A stretch of 64,000 nt of DNA. Source: JADKAV01 sp963769435 (GTDB lineage: Bacteria; Actinomycetota; Actinomycetes; S36-B12; UBA10799). The stretch is from positions 744,001 to 808,000 of the forward strand of contig CAVYLN010000001.1 of assembly GCA_963769435.1 (NCBI GenBank). The letters are read 5' to 3'. Positions 9,633 through 18,061 of the stretch are shown one piece after another (position 1 is the stretch's first letter; each line of letters begins with the position of its first letter). The notes beneath the pieces are model-generated. The model made no database searches. It saw only the letters and a list, made by a program, of their open reading frames with translations, and was not told the DNA's origin. The position numbers were made by a program, and so were the translations under genes.

Positions 9633-11131
9633 ATGAGTGAGACAACAACCACGGCAGCCGCCCCCCGCGCGCTGCGCATGTTCGACATGATCCTGTTCAG
9701 CGTCTGCGCGATCCTGCTGTTGAGCCAGGTCACGCTGACTGCCCAGATCGGCCCGTCGGCCGTGGTCTGGACGCTGCTGATCATCGCCTTGTTCTTCCTG
9801 CCCTACGGCCTGATGACCGCCGAGCTCGGCTCCACCTATCCGGACACCGGCGGCATCTACGCCTGGATCGTGCGGGCCTTCGGCAACCGCTGGGGCACGC
9901 GGGTGTCCTGGTGGTACTGGGTGAACGTGGCCCTGTGGGTGCCCTCGGTGTACCTGATGTTCTCCGTGGTGCTCACGGACATCTTCTTCCCGGGGATGGG
10001 CTTCTGGGCACAAGTCGGGATCGCGATGGTGCTGATCGGCGCGAACTGGCTGGTCAACGTACTGACCCTGGACACCGGCAAATGGGTGTCCAACATCGGC
10101 GCCATGATCACCGTCGGCGTGATCGTCCTGATCGGTGTCGCAGGCATCGTGGCGTGGAGCACTGACGGGTCGGCCACAGAGTTCGCGTGGAACACCGACT
10201 CCATGATCCCGACTGCGGCCACCATGGCACTGGCGTTGCCGATCATCATCTACAACTTCCTCGGGTTCGAACTGATGAGCAGCGCCAGCAACGAGATGCA
10301 CAACCCCCGTCGCGACGTGCCTCGCACGATCGTGATCGCCGGCGTCCTGATCGGGGCCTTCTACCTGATCTCCACGATCGGCATGCAGATCGTCATGCCC
10401 GCGGACGAAATCTCCGAGACCAGCGGTCTGATGGACGTCCTCAAGTCCGTGTTCGGATCGGGAGTGCTCGTGACCTTGGTCGGCATCGGCATCCTGTACG
10501 CGTTCTTCGCCGCCCTGATCCCGTGGACCATCGGCGCGAACCGTGCCGCGGCCGAAGCCGCCGAGCAGGGCGACCTGCCGCCGGTGTTCAAGCGGATCAA
10601 CGCCAAACACCGCACGCCCGTGGGCGCTGCCGGCATGACCGCGCTGGTCAGCGCGAGCATCACACTGATCTACGGCGTGCTGTTCAGCCTGACCAACGGT
10701 GACATCGACGCGCTGTTCTGGAGCCTGTTCGCGTTCAGCTCGATCGTGTTCCTGCTGCCGTACGTGGCGATGTCGCTGGCGTTCCTGCGCCTGCGCCGGA
10801 TCGACGCGGACGCCACTCGGCCCTACCGGGTCCCAGGTGGCGCAGTGGGTGCGGTCGTGTCCGCAGGGCTGGTCGTGGCGCTGCTGGTCGCCGCGGTGTT
10901 CTTCTTCGTGTGGAACCCGTGGGCCGAGTTCGATGCGACCACCACGTGGCTGATCCTCGCCGGCCTCGGCGTGCACGTTCGCGGTCCAGGAGGTGTTCGT
11001 GGCGGATGTCGCCACGCTGGAAGCACACAAGTCCACCCGGAGGCGCAGGCGCCGCGTCGACCTCGAGGGCATCGCCCCCGACAGCCGCAGAGGGCATCGA
11101 GCGCAGCTACGAAGGCAGTGAGCGGTCATGA
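9633..11131 (+). CDS. APC-family amino acid/polyamine permease (two +1 frameshifts)
   Basis: A membrane protein of about 498 residues with around 12 hydrophobic segments. The N-terminal pattern LRMFDMILFSVCAILLL followed by YPDTGGIYAWIVRAFG is typical of APC transporters. Its place between the transcarbamylase and agmatine deiminase suggests an agmatine/putrescine exchanger; this is inferred from context. The frame shifts near 10975 and again near 11080. Removing one base at each restores a hydrophobic tail and an Arg-rich cytosolic end, finishing GIERSYEGSERS with a TGA that overlaps the next ATG (ATGA). ATG 9633 is preferred over 9624 because GAGGAG is then about 10 bases upstream. Confidence 0.8.
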
Positions 11132-12233
11132 CCCGGATCATCGACAGCACGCCGAAGGCCGACGGCTTCCGGATGCCGGCCGAGTGGGAGCGCCAGTGCA
11201 ACTGCTGGATGGTCTGGCCGGAGCGGCCCGACAACTGGCGACTCGGCGGCAAGCCCGCGCAGGAGGCTTTCTCCCAGGTCGCAGCGGCGATCTGTGAGCA
11301 CGAGCCGCTGACCATGGTCGTCTCCGGGCAGGCAGTACATGAACGCGCGCGAACACCTCCCGGCGAGCGTCCGGGAGGTCGAGATGTCCACCGACGACTC
11401 GTGGATGCGCGACACCGGGCCCGACCTTCGTGATCAACGACGCCGGTGAGTTGCGTGGCGTGGACTGGCGGTTCAACGCCTGGGGCGGCCTGGAGGGAGG
11501 CCTGTACTTCCCATGGGACCACGACGATCTGGTCGCCCGCAAGGTCCTCGAGATGGAGGGTGTACCGCTCTACCACGCCGACTTCGTCCTCGAAGGCGGG
11601 TCCATCGACGTGGACGGCCAGGGCACGGTGCTGACCACCGAGGAGTGCCTGCTGAACCACAACCGGAACCCGGAACTGACCAAGGAGCAGATCGAGCACA
11701 ACCTGTGCGAGTACCTGGGTGCCGACAAGGTGATCTGGTTGCCCCGAGGGGTCTACCTGGACGAGACCGACGGCCACGTCGACAACTTCGCCCGGTTCGC
11801 AGCACCCGGTGTCGTGATGCTCACCTGGACCGACGACCAGTCGGATCCGCAGTGGGAGATCAGCAACGAGGCGCTGGCAGTGCTGGAGCGGGAGACGGAC
11901 GCGCGCGGTCGCAGGCTGGAGATCGTGAAACTGCACCAGCCGGGTCCGATCCACATCACCGCACAGGAGGCGGCCGGCGTGGACCATATCCCCGGAGTGC
12001 AACCGCGGGTCGAGGGCGAGCGCCTGGCGGGGTCGTACGTCAATTCGTTCATCGGCAACGGCGTCGTCGTGTTGCCAGTCTTCGACGACCCGCACGACGA
12101 GGACGCGGTCCTGACCTACAAGCGCCTGTTCCCGGACCGCGAGATCGCCACGGTCCCAGGTCGGGAGATTCTGCTCGGTGGAGGTAATGTCCACTGCATC
12201 ACACAGCAGGAGCCGGCAGGTACTACAGGGTGA
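11128..12233 (+). CDS. aguA: Agmatine deiminase (two +1 frameshifts)
   Basis: A cytosolic guanidine-modifying enzyme of about 367 residues. It hydrolyses agmatine to N-carbamoylputrescine and ammonia. Family blocks are in order: MPAEWERQCNCWMVWPERPD, DDSWMRDTGP, VLEGGSIDVDGQGT, DETDGHVDNFARF, YVNSFIGNGVVVLPVFDD and the catalytic-cysteine block GGGNVHCITQQEP at the C-terminus. Shifts near 11331 and 11420 are each repaired by removing one base; the first repair gives SGQQYMNAREHLP. The start overlaps the permease stop, and the stop overlaps the GTG of the regulator. The product feeds the putrescine carbamoyltransferase two genes upstream. Confidence 0.88.
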
Positions 12234-12827
12234 AGACCCAGGTGCACATGTCCGCAGGCGATCGGCGCGAGGCGCTGATCGCCGCGGCCGTGCGCGACAT
12301 CCGTGAGCGCGGGATGCTCGAGTCCAGCACGCGGACGGTGGCCGCCGAGGCCGGTGTGAGCACCGGGCTCATGCACCACTACTTCGCCAGCTACGACGAC
12401 TTGATGGCTGCGGCGTTCGATCGTGTCGCAAAGGACGACCTCGAACGCGCCCGTCAGGTCGTCCTGGCCCGTCCCACCCCTGGCGAACGGCTCGACGCAC
12501 TGGTGTCGGAGTTCCAGCCGGCACACGACGCCTGGCAGTTCCAGTGGTGGATGGATGCGTGGAGCTCCTCCCCCAGACACCCAGCGGTGCGCGAGACCGC
12601 AGCGAAGGTCAACAGTCAATGGCAGGCCCTGATCGAGGAGATACTGGCTGACGGCGCAGCGAGCCGGGGAGTTCGTGTGCCCGGATCCGCGTGCGTCCGC
12701 CTGGCGACTGCTGGCGCTGCTGGACGGCCTGACGATCCAGGTCGTCGCCCAGACGGATGGACCGGGCCGCGCAGACGTCGAAGCGTGGTCCCACCATGCC
12801 GCCCGCGTGGAGACCGGGCGGACCTGA
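12230..12827 (+). CDS. TetR-family regulator of the agmatine cluster (one +1 frameshift)
   Basis: About 198 residues. The N-terminal helix-turn-helix is clear (TRTVAAEAGVSTGLMHHYF) and resembles the BetI-like branch of TetR. The ligand-binding half begins ASYDDLMAAAFDRVA and continues after a frameshift near 12660, in a run of four G, to WRLLALLDGLTIQVVAQ and a stop at 12827. GTG 12230 overlaps the deiminase stop; ATG 12248 is an alternative. Being last in the operon, it is likely to regulate the cluster, perhaps through the palindrome at 8451-8478, with agmatine or putrescine as effector. These last points are inference. Confidence 0.8.
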
Positions 12828-12841
12828 ATCCGGCGGCCGCT

Positions 12842-13207
12842 TCAGCTCTTGGGGACGACGACCACGGCGGAGCCGTAGGCCAGGATCTCCGAGAGCCCCG
12901 CATCACCGCCACCGACGTCCGAGGAATCGAACCGCACCCCGATGACGGCATTGGCCCCCAACGACTGTGCGTGCGCGATCAGCCTGCCCAGCGCGTCACG
13001 GCGGGCCTGGTCGACCACGTCGGTGTATTGGGGCACCTCACCAGCCTTGAGCGCACGGAACCCGCCCGTGAAACCTTTGCTGAATCCGACCGAGCGCACG
13101 AGCACGCCCCATGTGAGACCCAGATGTTTCTGAATCTCGTATCCGGGAATCTCGAAGGCGGTCGTACACGGGATCGCTTCGTTGATAGGCGCGTCGGCGG
13201 AGTCCAT
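12842..13207 (-). CDS. YbjQ/UPF0145-family protein
   Basis: A 121-residue soluble protein with the YbjQ pattern: an early GYEIQKHLGLTWGVLVRS strand, the helix DQARRDALGRLIAHAQSLGANAVIGVRFD, and a final AYGSAVVVVP. The family forms pentamers and is annotated as heavy-metal binding on weak grounds; no function is assigned. It lies 9 bp downstream of the NUDIX gene and is probably the last gene of a GNAT-NUDIX-ybjQ transcript. It converges on the TetR gene with a 14-bp gap. Confidence 0.85.
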   Translation of the reverse strand: MDSADAPINEAIPCTTAFEIPGYEIQKHLGLTWGVLVRSVGFSKGFTGGFRALKAGEVPQYTDVVDQARRDALGRLIAHAQSLGANAVIGVRFDSSDVGGGDAGLSEILAYGSAVVVVPKS

Positions 13208-13216
13208 GCCTGGACG

Positions 13217-13705
13217 CTAGTCGGGCGGACCTGCGGTGTCCTGCGCAGCCTGCCGCAGTTTGTCCAGCAGCGGCAACTGGCCAGAGACCAGTTTGATCTC
13301 GGCCTCCGGGATCGGGAACCAGGCCGCACCGTCGGTCTCGGGGAACTCCATCATGCGACCCGATCTCGGCGGCCATTCCATGGTGAAGAGATTGCTGGAG
13401 ACGAACGCAAGGTCGACGTCGGTCTCGAGTGCGAACGCACGGACCCGCTTTCCGCTGGGCATCACGATCGCACCGATGTCCAGCCACTGGCCAGGCGGAA
13501 CGGGGACACCGACCTCCTCGACGAACTCCCGCACCGCCACGGCCCGCGGGTCCTCGGTCGCCGGGTCGTACTCCCCCTTCGCGATCGACCATGCACCGTC
13601 GTCCTTGTGAGCCCAGTACGGTCCCGCCATGTGCACCAGGAAGATCTCCAGTCCTCCTCGGGTGCGGCGGAACGGGACCAGTCCAGCGCTGAAACGGGGC
13701 GCCAT
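13217..13705 (-). CDS. NUDIX hydrolase
   Basis: A 162-residue protein with a NUDIX box reading G-x6-E-x7-REFVEEVG (from GEYDPATEDP to REFVEEVG). The first spacing is one residue longer than the canonical box, as in a known group of MutT-like proteins containing KGE. It begins MAPRFSAGLVPFRRT; ATG 13705 is chosen because the upstream extension is not family-like and would run into the GNAT gene. It should hydrolyse a nucleoside diphosphate derivative; the substrate is not predictable. Confidence 0.82.
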   Translation of the reverse strand: MAPRFSAGLVPFRRTRGGLEIFLVHMAGPYWAHKDDGAWSIAKGEYDPATEDPRAVAVREFVEEVGVPVPPGQWLDIGAIVMPSGKRVRAFALETDVDLAFVSSNLFTMEWPPRSGRMMEFPETDGAAWFPIPEAEIKLVSGQLPLLDKLRQAAQDTAGPPD

Positions 13706-13709
13706 ACGG

Positions 13710-14525
13710 TCATCCCCGCCCCGGCACGGCATCGGCTCCGGAGAGCGGCTGCCCGCGGTAGATCTGGTGAGATGCGCAGCCATCAGACTCGAAGCCCCGG
13801 GATCGGTACAGTCGTTCGGCATCGCCGTGGGACTCAGCCAGGATCACCCACCGCCGGGCACCTCGGAGCGCGGCCCAACCACCCGCCACCGCCAGCAGGT
13901 GCGAGGCGAGACCCCGCCGCCGGTGTTCCGCAACGGTCCGGACGCTCTGGTACCTGGCCAGTCCGCCGGGACATAGAACGATCCCCAGATCCGCGACCAG
14001 GTCACCCCCGTGAAAAGCCCCGAAGAACGCGGCATGCCCGTGATCCACCAGCCGGCGACGCGTCTCGACCGTGCGCTGGACGAAACGCTCATAGTCCGCA
14101 GCGGCGACACCGTCCGGGCGATCGTCGTCGTGGCTGGCCAGATGACGCGCCCAGTCCTCCTCGCTGGTGAGTTCGTGCACGTCGTAGCCACCAGCCAGCC
14201 CCGTGGAGGCCGGCGCAGCCGTCCGCACCAGAACCTCGTCCATCTCCAGTTCCACCTCGTACGGCTCCCAGCCGGCCGATGAGGGTCTGGCGGGCAGCCC
14301 GATGGCCAGGTGCTCGGACTGCGGGAAGTGGCGCTCGAACAAGGCGATGCACCGATCCGGGTGCCGCGCCACATCAGTGGACGTGATCAGGACGAAGTTC
14401 CCCCAGTGGTACCCGGGATTGTCCGGCGACTGGACCACCACGTGATCCCGGTGTTCAGTGATCCGAGCGCCGGACATCGATAGGACTGCCAGATCAGTCC
14501 GCCATCCCAACGACAGGCCGCGCAT
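13710..14525 (-). CDS. GNAT-family N-acetyltransferase
   Basis: A 271-residue protein. The C-terminal half carries the acetyl-CoA pyrophosphate loop VRTVAEHRRRGLASHLL and the late strand ERLYRSRGF that mark GNAT folds. The N-terminal half (HWGNFVLI, FERHFPQSEHLAIG) is characteristic of a two-lobed actinobacterial group without known substrate. ATG 14525 gives MRGLSLGWRTD. It is four bases upstream of the NUDIX start, so the two are likely co-translated. Confidence 0.75.
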   Translation of the reverse strand: MRGLSLGWRTDLAVLSMSGARITEHRDHVVVQSPDNPGYHWGNFVLITSTDVARHPDRCIALFERHFPQSEHLAIGLPARPSSAGWEPYEVELEMDEVLVRTAAPASTGLAGGYDVHELTSEEDWARHLASHDDDRPDGVAAADYERFVQRTVETRRRLVDHGHAAFFGAFHGGDLVADLGIVLCPGGLARYQSVRTVAEHRRRGLASHLLAVAGGWAALRGARRWVILAESHGDAERLYRSRGFESDGCASHQIYRGQPLSGADAVPGRG

Positions 14526-14615
14526 GTGCCGACTGTAGGCCGTGCCAGCCGAGCCGCCGCAGACCGCTGACCGGCCGCCTTCGGGTGAAGAAGCCACTTG
14601 TGAGGCGTCACATCG

Positions 14616-14688
14616 TCACCGAAACCCGGCAGCCGCGCGAGCCTGGCGTCGGCTGGCCGTTCGCGAGCTCACCGAAACCCGGCAGCCG
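14616..14688. repeat. Short direct repeat (20 bp, two copies)
   Basis: The 20-mer TCACCGAAACCCGGCAGCCG occurs at 14616-14635 and again at 14669-14688, 53 bp apart. It lies in the gap between the divergent GNAT and racemase genes. Only two copies are present, so this could be a pair of activator or repressor sites or a chance local duplication. Confidence 0.5.
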
Positions 14689-14760
14689 GCCGCCTTGCCC
14701 ACACCGGCCGACTCAACCGGCAAGGGTGTGTCGAGGGGCCTCCCGTGGTTGGCTGTGACG

Positions 14761-15456
14761 GTGCGTCGATTGGGCCTGTTGGGCGGCATGTCGTGGGAAT
14801 CCTCGATCGAGTACGAACGTGTGATCAACCGATTCGTGAGGCAACGCAACGGAGGCACGTCGTCCGCGGATCTGATAATTCGATCCTTCAACTTCGCCGA
14901 CGTGGAGGCACTGCAGGAGGCCGGCGACTGGGTCGGCGCCGGGCGGTTGCTGGCAAGCGCCGCCCGCGACCTCGAATCGGCCGGGGCACAAGCCATCGTG
15001 ATCTGCACCAACACGATGCACCGAGTCGCCGACGAGGTGCAGGCGGCCGTCGCCATACCACTGATCCACATCGCCGACGCCACCGCTGAGGCTGTGCGCA
15101 CAGCGGGGCTCACACGGGTCGCGCTGCTAGGAACCCGCTACACGATGGAGCAGGATTTCTACGCGGGCCGACTGCGCGAGCACGCACTCGAGGTCATGGT
15201 CCCCGACGAGCCGGATCGCACGGTGATCCACGACGTCATCTACGACGAACTGGTCCGTGGCGAGATCCGCGAGGAGTCCCGGCGTCGATACGTGCGAGCC
15301 ATCGATACCCTCCAGCACCTCGGCGCCGAGGCGGTGATCGCTGGATGTACCGAGATCGAACTCCTCGTCGGCCCCGAGGACATCGGCCTCCCCTTCTTCC
15401 CGACAGCGCGCATCCACGCGGAGGCGGCGGCCCGATTCGCCCTGGGCGGCGACTGA
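14761..15456 (+). CDS. Aspartate/glutamate racemase family protein
   Basis: A 231-residue cytosolic enzyme. The N-terminus RLGLLGGMSWESSIEYER is the signature of cofactor-independent Asp racemases. The two catalytic cysteines appear in VICTNTMHRVAD and AGCTEIELLVGPED. GTG 14761 gives the usual short lead before the GLLGGMSW strand; GTG 14755 is possible. It probably interconverts L- and D-aspartate or a related amino acid. No partner gene is nearby. Confidence 0.88.
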   Translation: MRRLGLLGGMSWESSIEYERVINRFVRQRNGGTSSADLIIRSFNFADVEALQEAGDWVGAGRLLASAARDLESAGAQAIVICTNTMHRVADEVQAAVAIPLIHIADATAEAVRTAGLTRVALLGTRYTMEQDFYAGRLREHALEVMVPDEPDRTVIHDVIYDELVRGEIREESRRRYVRAIDTLQHLGAEAVIAGCTEIELLVGPEDIGLPFFPTARIHAEAAARFALGGD

Positions 15457-15514
15457 CCACCTGCCACGGGAACCACCGTTCGACAGCACGCGGAGAGCAC
15501 GGTACTTATGGTCT

Positions 15515-15940
15515 ATGGCAACCACACGCAGCGCACTGACGGTCTGGAACGGCACTCTCTTCGAAGGTGACGGCCAGGTGACCCTGGACTCATCGGGGTC
15601 GGGCAGTTTTCCTGTCTCGTGGCCGGCCCGCGCCGAGGAACCCAACGGTAAGACGAGCCCTGAGGAACTGATCGCGGCCGCTCACTGCTCGTGTTTCTGC
15701 ATGGCACTGTCCAACGGTCTCGCGAAGGCGGGGACTCCCCCGACCCGGCTCGAGGCGAAGGCGGAGGTCGATTTCCAGCCCGGCACGGGGATCACCGGGA
15801 TCCGACTGCATGTGAAGGGTGACGTGCCGGACCTCGATGCGCAGGGTTTCACGGCTGCGGCGGAGGACGCCAAGGTCAATTGTCCCGTGAGCCAGGCACT
15901 GCGGGCTGTCCCGATCACCCTGTCGGTGGAGATGGTCTAG
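15515..15940 (+). CDS. OsmC/Ohr-family peroxide-reducing protein
   Basis: A 141-residue protein. The first redox cysteine is in SPEELIAAAHCSCFCMALS and the second in AEDAKVNCPVSQAL, the spacing found in OsmC. It should reduce organic hydroperoxides using a low-molecular-weight or protein thiol. I see no clear Shine-Dalgarno before ATG 15515, so it may be leaderless. It converges on the Lon-like gene with a 3-bp gap. Confidence 0.88.
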   Translation: MATTRSALTVWNGTLFEGDGQVTLDSSGSGSFPVSWPARAEEPNGKTSPEELIAAAHCSCFCMALSNGLAKAGTPPTRLEAKAEVDFQPGTGITGIRLHVKGDVPDLDAQGFTAAAEDAKVNCPVSQALRAVPITLSVEMV

Positions 15941-15943
15941 AGG

Positions 15944-16567
15944 TCACGGATCCGGCGCACCCGGCCAGCCCATCGAGATCGTCTCGATGACGTCTCGGGC
16001 GAAGCCGGTGGTGAGGTTCAGCAACTCCTCGAGCGAGGTCGCCTTCAACATCGCGACCTGATCCAGCGCGCCGACCGGCGTGACCCCAGCCAACTGCCAA
16101 CACGCCGCCACTGGATCCTCAGACAACTCCACCTCGGCGGGCCACGTGTCGCCGGAGCCACTGGCCATCGTGAGGGCCTCCCGGACTGCACTCTCGGTGT
16201 CAGCGCGAAGGGGTCCCAGCGAGTCGTTCCACTCCAGAGCGGGCAACGGCTCGAGGTCGGCTTGCGGGTAGGGGTCCTCAGGCAGCCATGTCCGCACCGA
16301 GAATCGAGTCGACCCGCGGGCCACCAGCCCTATGAAGTCCTGCTGCGCGTCGACCTCCAGGACCTGGGCCATAGTGCCGACCTCGAATCGCTGGTCACCG
16401 CCGCCCACCTCGTGACCTCGCTCGATCAGGACGACCCCGAACTCCGGCGTCGGGTCCTCCAGGAGATCCCCCAACATCTTCAGGTAGCGGGGCTCGAACA
16501 GACGCAACGCAATCGGCATGTGCGGAAAGAGCACCGAGCCGAGCGGGAACATGGGGGTCGCTGGCAT
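15944..16567 (-). CDS. Lon substrate-binding-domain protein (LON peptidase-like, no protease)
   Basis: A 207-residue protein with only the N-terminal LON (PUA-like) domain: MFPLGSVLFPHMPIALRLFEPRY and then FGVVLIERGHEVGG. The AAA and Ser-Lys protease parts of Lon are absent. Stand-alone copies are common in actinobacteria; their role is unproven. The start MPATPMFPLG at 16567 is chosen because the longer in-frame extension has no family similarity. Confidence 0.85.
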   Translation of the reverse strand: MPATPMFPLGSVLFPHMPIALRLFEPRYLKMLGDLLEDPTPEFGVVLIERGHEVGGGDQRFEVGTMAQVLEVDAQQDFIGLVARGSTRFSVRTWLPEDPYPQADLEPLPALEWNDSLGPLRADTESAVREALTMASGSGDTWPAEVELSEDPVAACWQLAGVTPVGALDQVAMLKATSLEELLNLTTGFARDVIETISMGWPGAPDP

Positions 16568-16711
16568 GCCACAAGCGAAACACCGAGCGCACGATGCTGC
16601 AATCGGGATCCGGTCCACCGGCCGCACTCGACGTCGGGTGGTGCAGATGCCGGTGCCGTGACGACCCGGCGCCACCACGTCCGGGTACATGCCACTGTGG
16701 ACCGTCCAGTG

Positions 16712-16729
16712 AGTGCATCATCGTGCACT
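16712..16729. promoter_or_regulatory. Palindrome at the XRE-cupin regulator start
   Basis: A perfect inverted repeat AGTGCA-N6-TGCACT lies at 16712-16729, ending three bases before the ATG at 16733. Its location suggests autoregulation by the XRE regulator it precedes. No independent support is visible. Confidence 0.45.
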
Positions 16730-16732
16730 AGT

Positions 16733-17332
16733 ATGAGCAGCGTGGCGGACTCCGATGTTGAGGACCTGGCGACCCTGATCGCCGGAAGAGTCCGCAGCCA
16801 CCGCAAGTCGCGTGGGTGGACGCTGGACGAACTGGCGCACCGTTCGGGAGTCAGCAGGAGGATGCTGGTCAACATCGAGCAGGCGGCCACGAACCCGAGC
16901 ATCGCCACTCTTCTGCGCGTGAGCGACAGCCTCGGGATCGGACTGCCCGCACTGGTCCAGCACGATTCACCGGAAGCACTGCGGATCGTCCGGGCGGACA
17001 CACGCGTGCCCGTGTGGACCAGCCCCAACGGTGGCCGTGCCCTCATGGTGGCGGGGACAGAGGCTCCCGATGTGGTCGAACTCTGGGACTGGACCTTGGG
17101 ACCCGGCGACGCGCACCGCAGCGAGCCACATCGAACCGGTACCCGCGAACTGCTCACTGTCATCTCGGGCCGGCTCCTGCTTCGGGTCGCAGAGAACGAG
17201 GAGGTCCTCAAGGTCGGCGATTCTGCGACGTTCGACGCCGCCGTCAGCCACGCCTACATCAACCCGACCAATCGAAAGACCCGGTTCACCCTCACCGTGC
17301 ACGAACCCGGCGTCGGAACGGAGCAACGATGA
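16733..17332 (+). CDS. XRE-cupin transcriptional regulator
   Basis: A 199-residue two-domain protein. Residues about 15-70 form an XRE helix-turn-helix (RKSRGWTLDELAHRSGVSRR and then NPSIATLLRVSDSLG). Residues about 110-190 form a cupin barrel (ELLTVISGRLLLRV, AYINPTNRKTRFTL). Proteins of this build sense small ligands in the cupin and often control metabolic or transport genes. The stop overlaps the start of the next gene (ATGA), so its target may be its own operon. Confidence 0.88.
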   Translation: MSSVADSDVEDLATLIAGRVRSHRKSRGWTLDELAHRSGVSRRMLVNIEQAATNPSIATLLRVSDSLGIGLPALVQHDSPEALRIVRADTRVPVWTSPNGGRALMVAGTEAPDVVELWDWTLGPGDAHRSEPHRTGTRELLTVISGRLLLRVAENEEVLKVGDSATFDAAVSHAYINPTNRKTRFTLTVHEPGVGTEQR

Positions 17333-18033
17333 ACGCGCCACTGGCCGCACAGGCGTACGTGGATCCGGAAGTGCTTTCCCGCCACCCCGGTTATCTGGCA
17401 CTGCTGATGACTGCGCGCGGGGTCCGGGGCGGACCCTCCAACGACCTCAGCGAGGCGGCCCTGTCAGCCGCGGAAGACCATGCCCGATCGGTGTTGACCA
17501 CAACGACACTGGAAGAGATCCCGCAGGTCCGCCAGTGGCGCGAGGCCTACCGTTCATTCGGTGTGAAGCCCCGGAAAGCACGCAGCAGCGTGGAGTCGCT
17601 GCTACGGCGAGCGGCCGATGGACTGCCCCGCATCGACGTGCTGACCGACCTGTACAACGCGGTATCCGTTCTCCATCTCATCCCGGTGGGTGGCGAGGAC
17701 CTCGACCACTACGTGGGAGTCCCGCGCCTGGTGGTGGCCAGCGGCGACGAACCGTTCGAGACGGTCGTCAGCGGCGAGGCCGTCGTCGAGCACCCCGCGC
17801 CGGAAGAGATCGTGTGGCGCGACGACCTGGGGGTGACCTGTCGCCGCTGGAACTGGCGTCAATGCACCCGCACCCACCTGACGGAATCCACCACGAACGC
17901 GATCTTCTTCCTCGATGGGCTGGCGGCCACGGGGCGACAAGGGCTACAAACGGCCGCGGACGACTTGGCGGCGCGGCTGGAGGCGCACACCGCGGGCGTG
18001 CAGATCGACATGCACATCCTGGGAGCCGACTGA
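17329..18033 (+). CDS. B3/B4 tRNA-binding-domain protein
   Basis: A 234-residue protein resembling the B3/B4 domain of the phenylalanyl-tRNA synthetase beta subunit: WREAYRSFGVKPRKARSSVE, DLYNAVSVLHLIPVGGEDLD and NAIFFLDGL. Free-standing forms are thought to edit mischarged tRNA or bind amino acids; the substrate is unknown. It is translationally coupled (ATGA) to the XRE-cupin regulator, a pairing that suggests control by an amino acid-like ligand. Confidence 0.83.
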   Translation: MNAPLAAQAYVDPEVLSRHPGYLALLMTARGVRGGPSNDLSEAALSAAEDHARSVLTTTTLEEIPQVRQWREAYRSFGVKPRKARSSVESLLRRAADGLPRIDVLTDLYNAVSVLHLIPVGGEDLDHYVGVPRLVVASGDEPFETVVSGEAVVEHPAPEEIVWRDDLGVTCRRWNWRQCTRTHLTESTTNAIFFLDGLAATGRQGLQTAADDLAARLEAHTAGVQIDMHILGAD

Positions 18034-18061
18034 CACCGGGCGTCCTACGGGCGGGGCGGTC

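Noticed and set aside
9528..12194. A long minus-strand open frame of 888 codons opposite the agmatine cluster.
   Set aside because: It has no recognisable domain, has a composition typical of antisense GC-rich frames, and lies opposite four well-supported genes.
12230..14170. A 646-codon plus-strand frame starting as the TetR regulator.
   Set aside because: After the frameshift near 12660 it leaves the TetR frame and runs opposite the YbjQ, NUDIX and GNAT genes; the tail is not coding.
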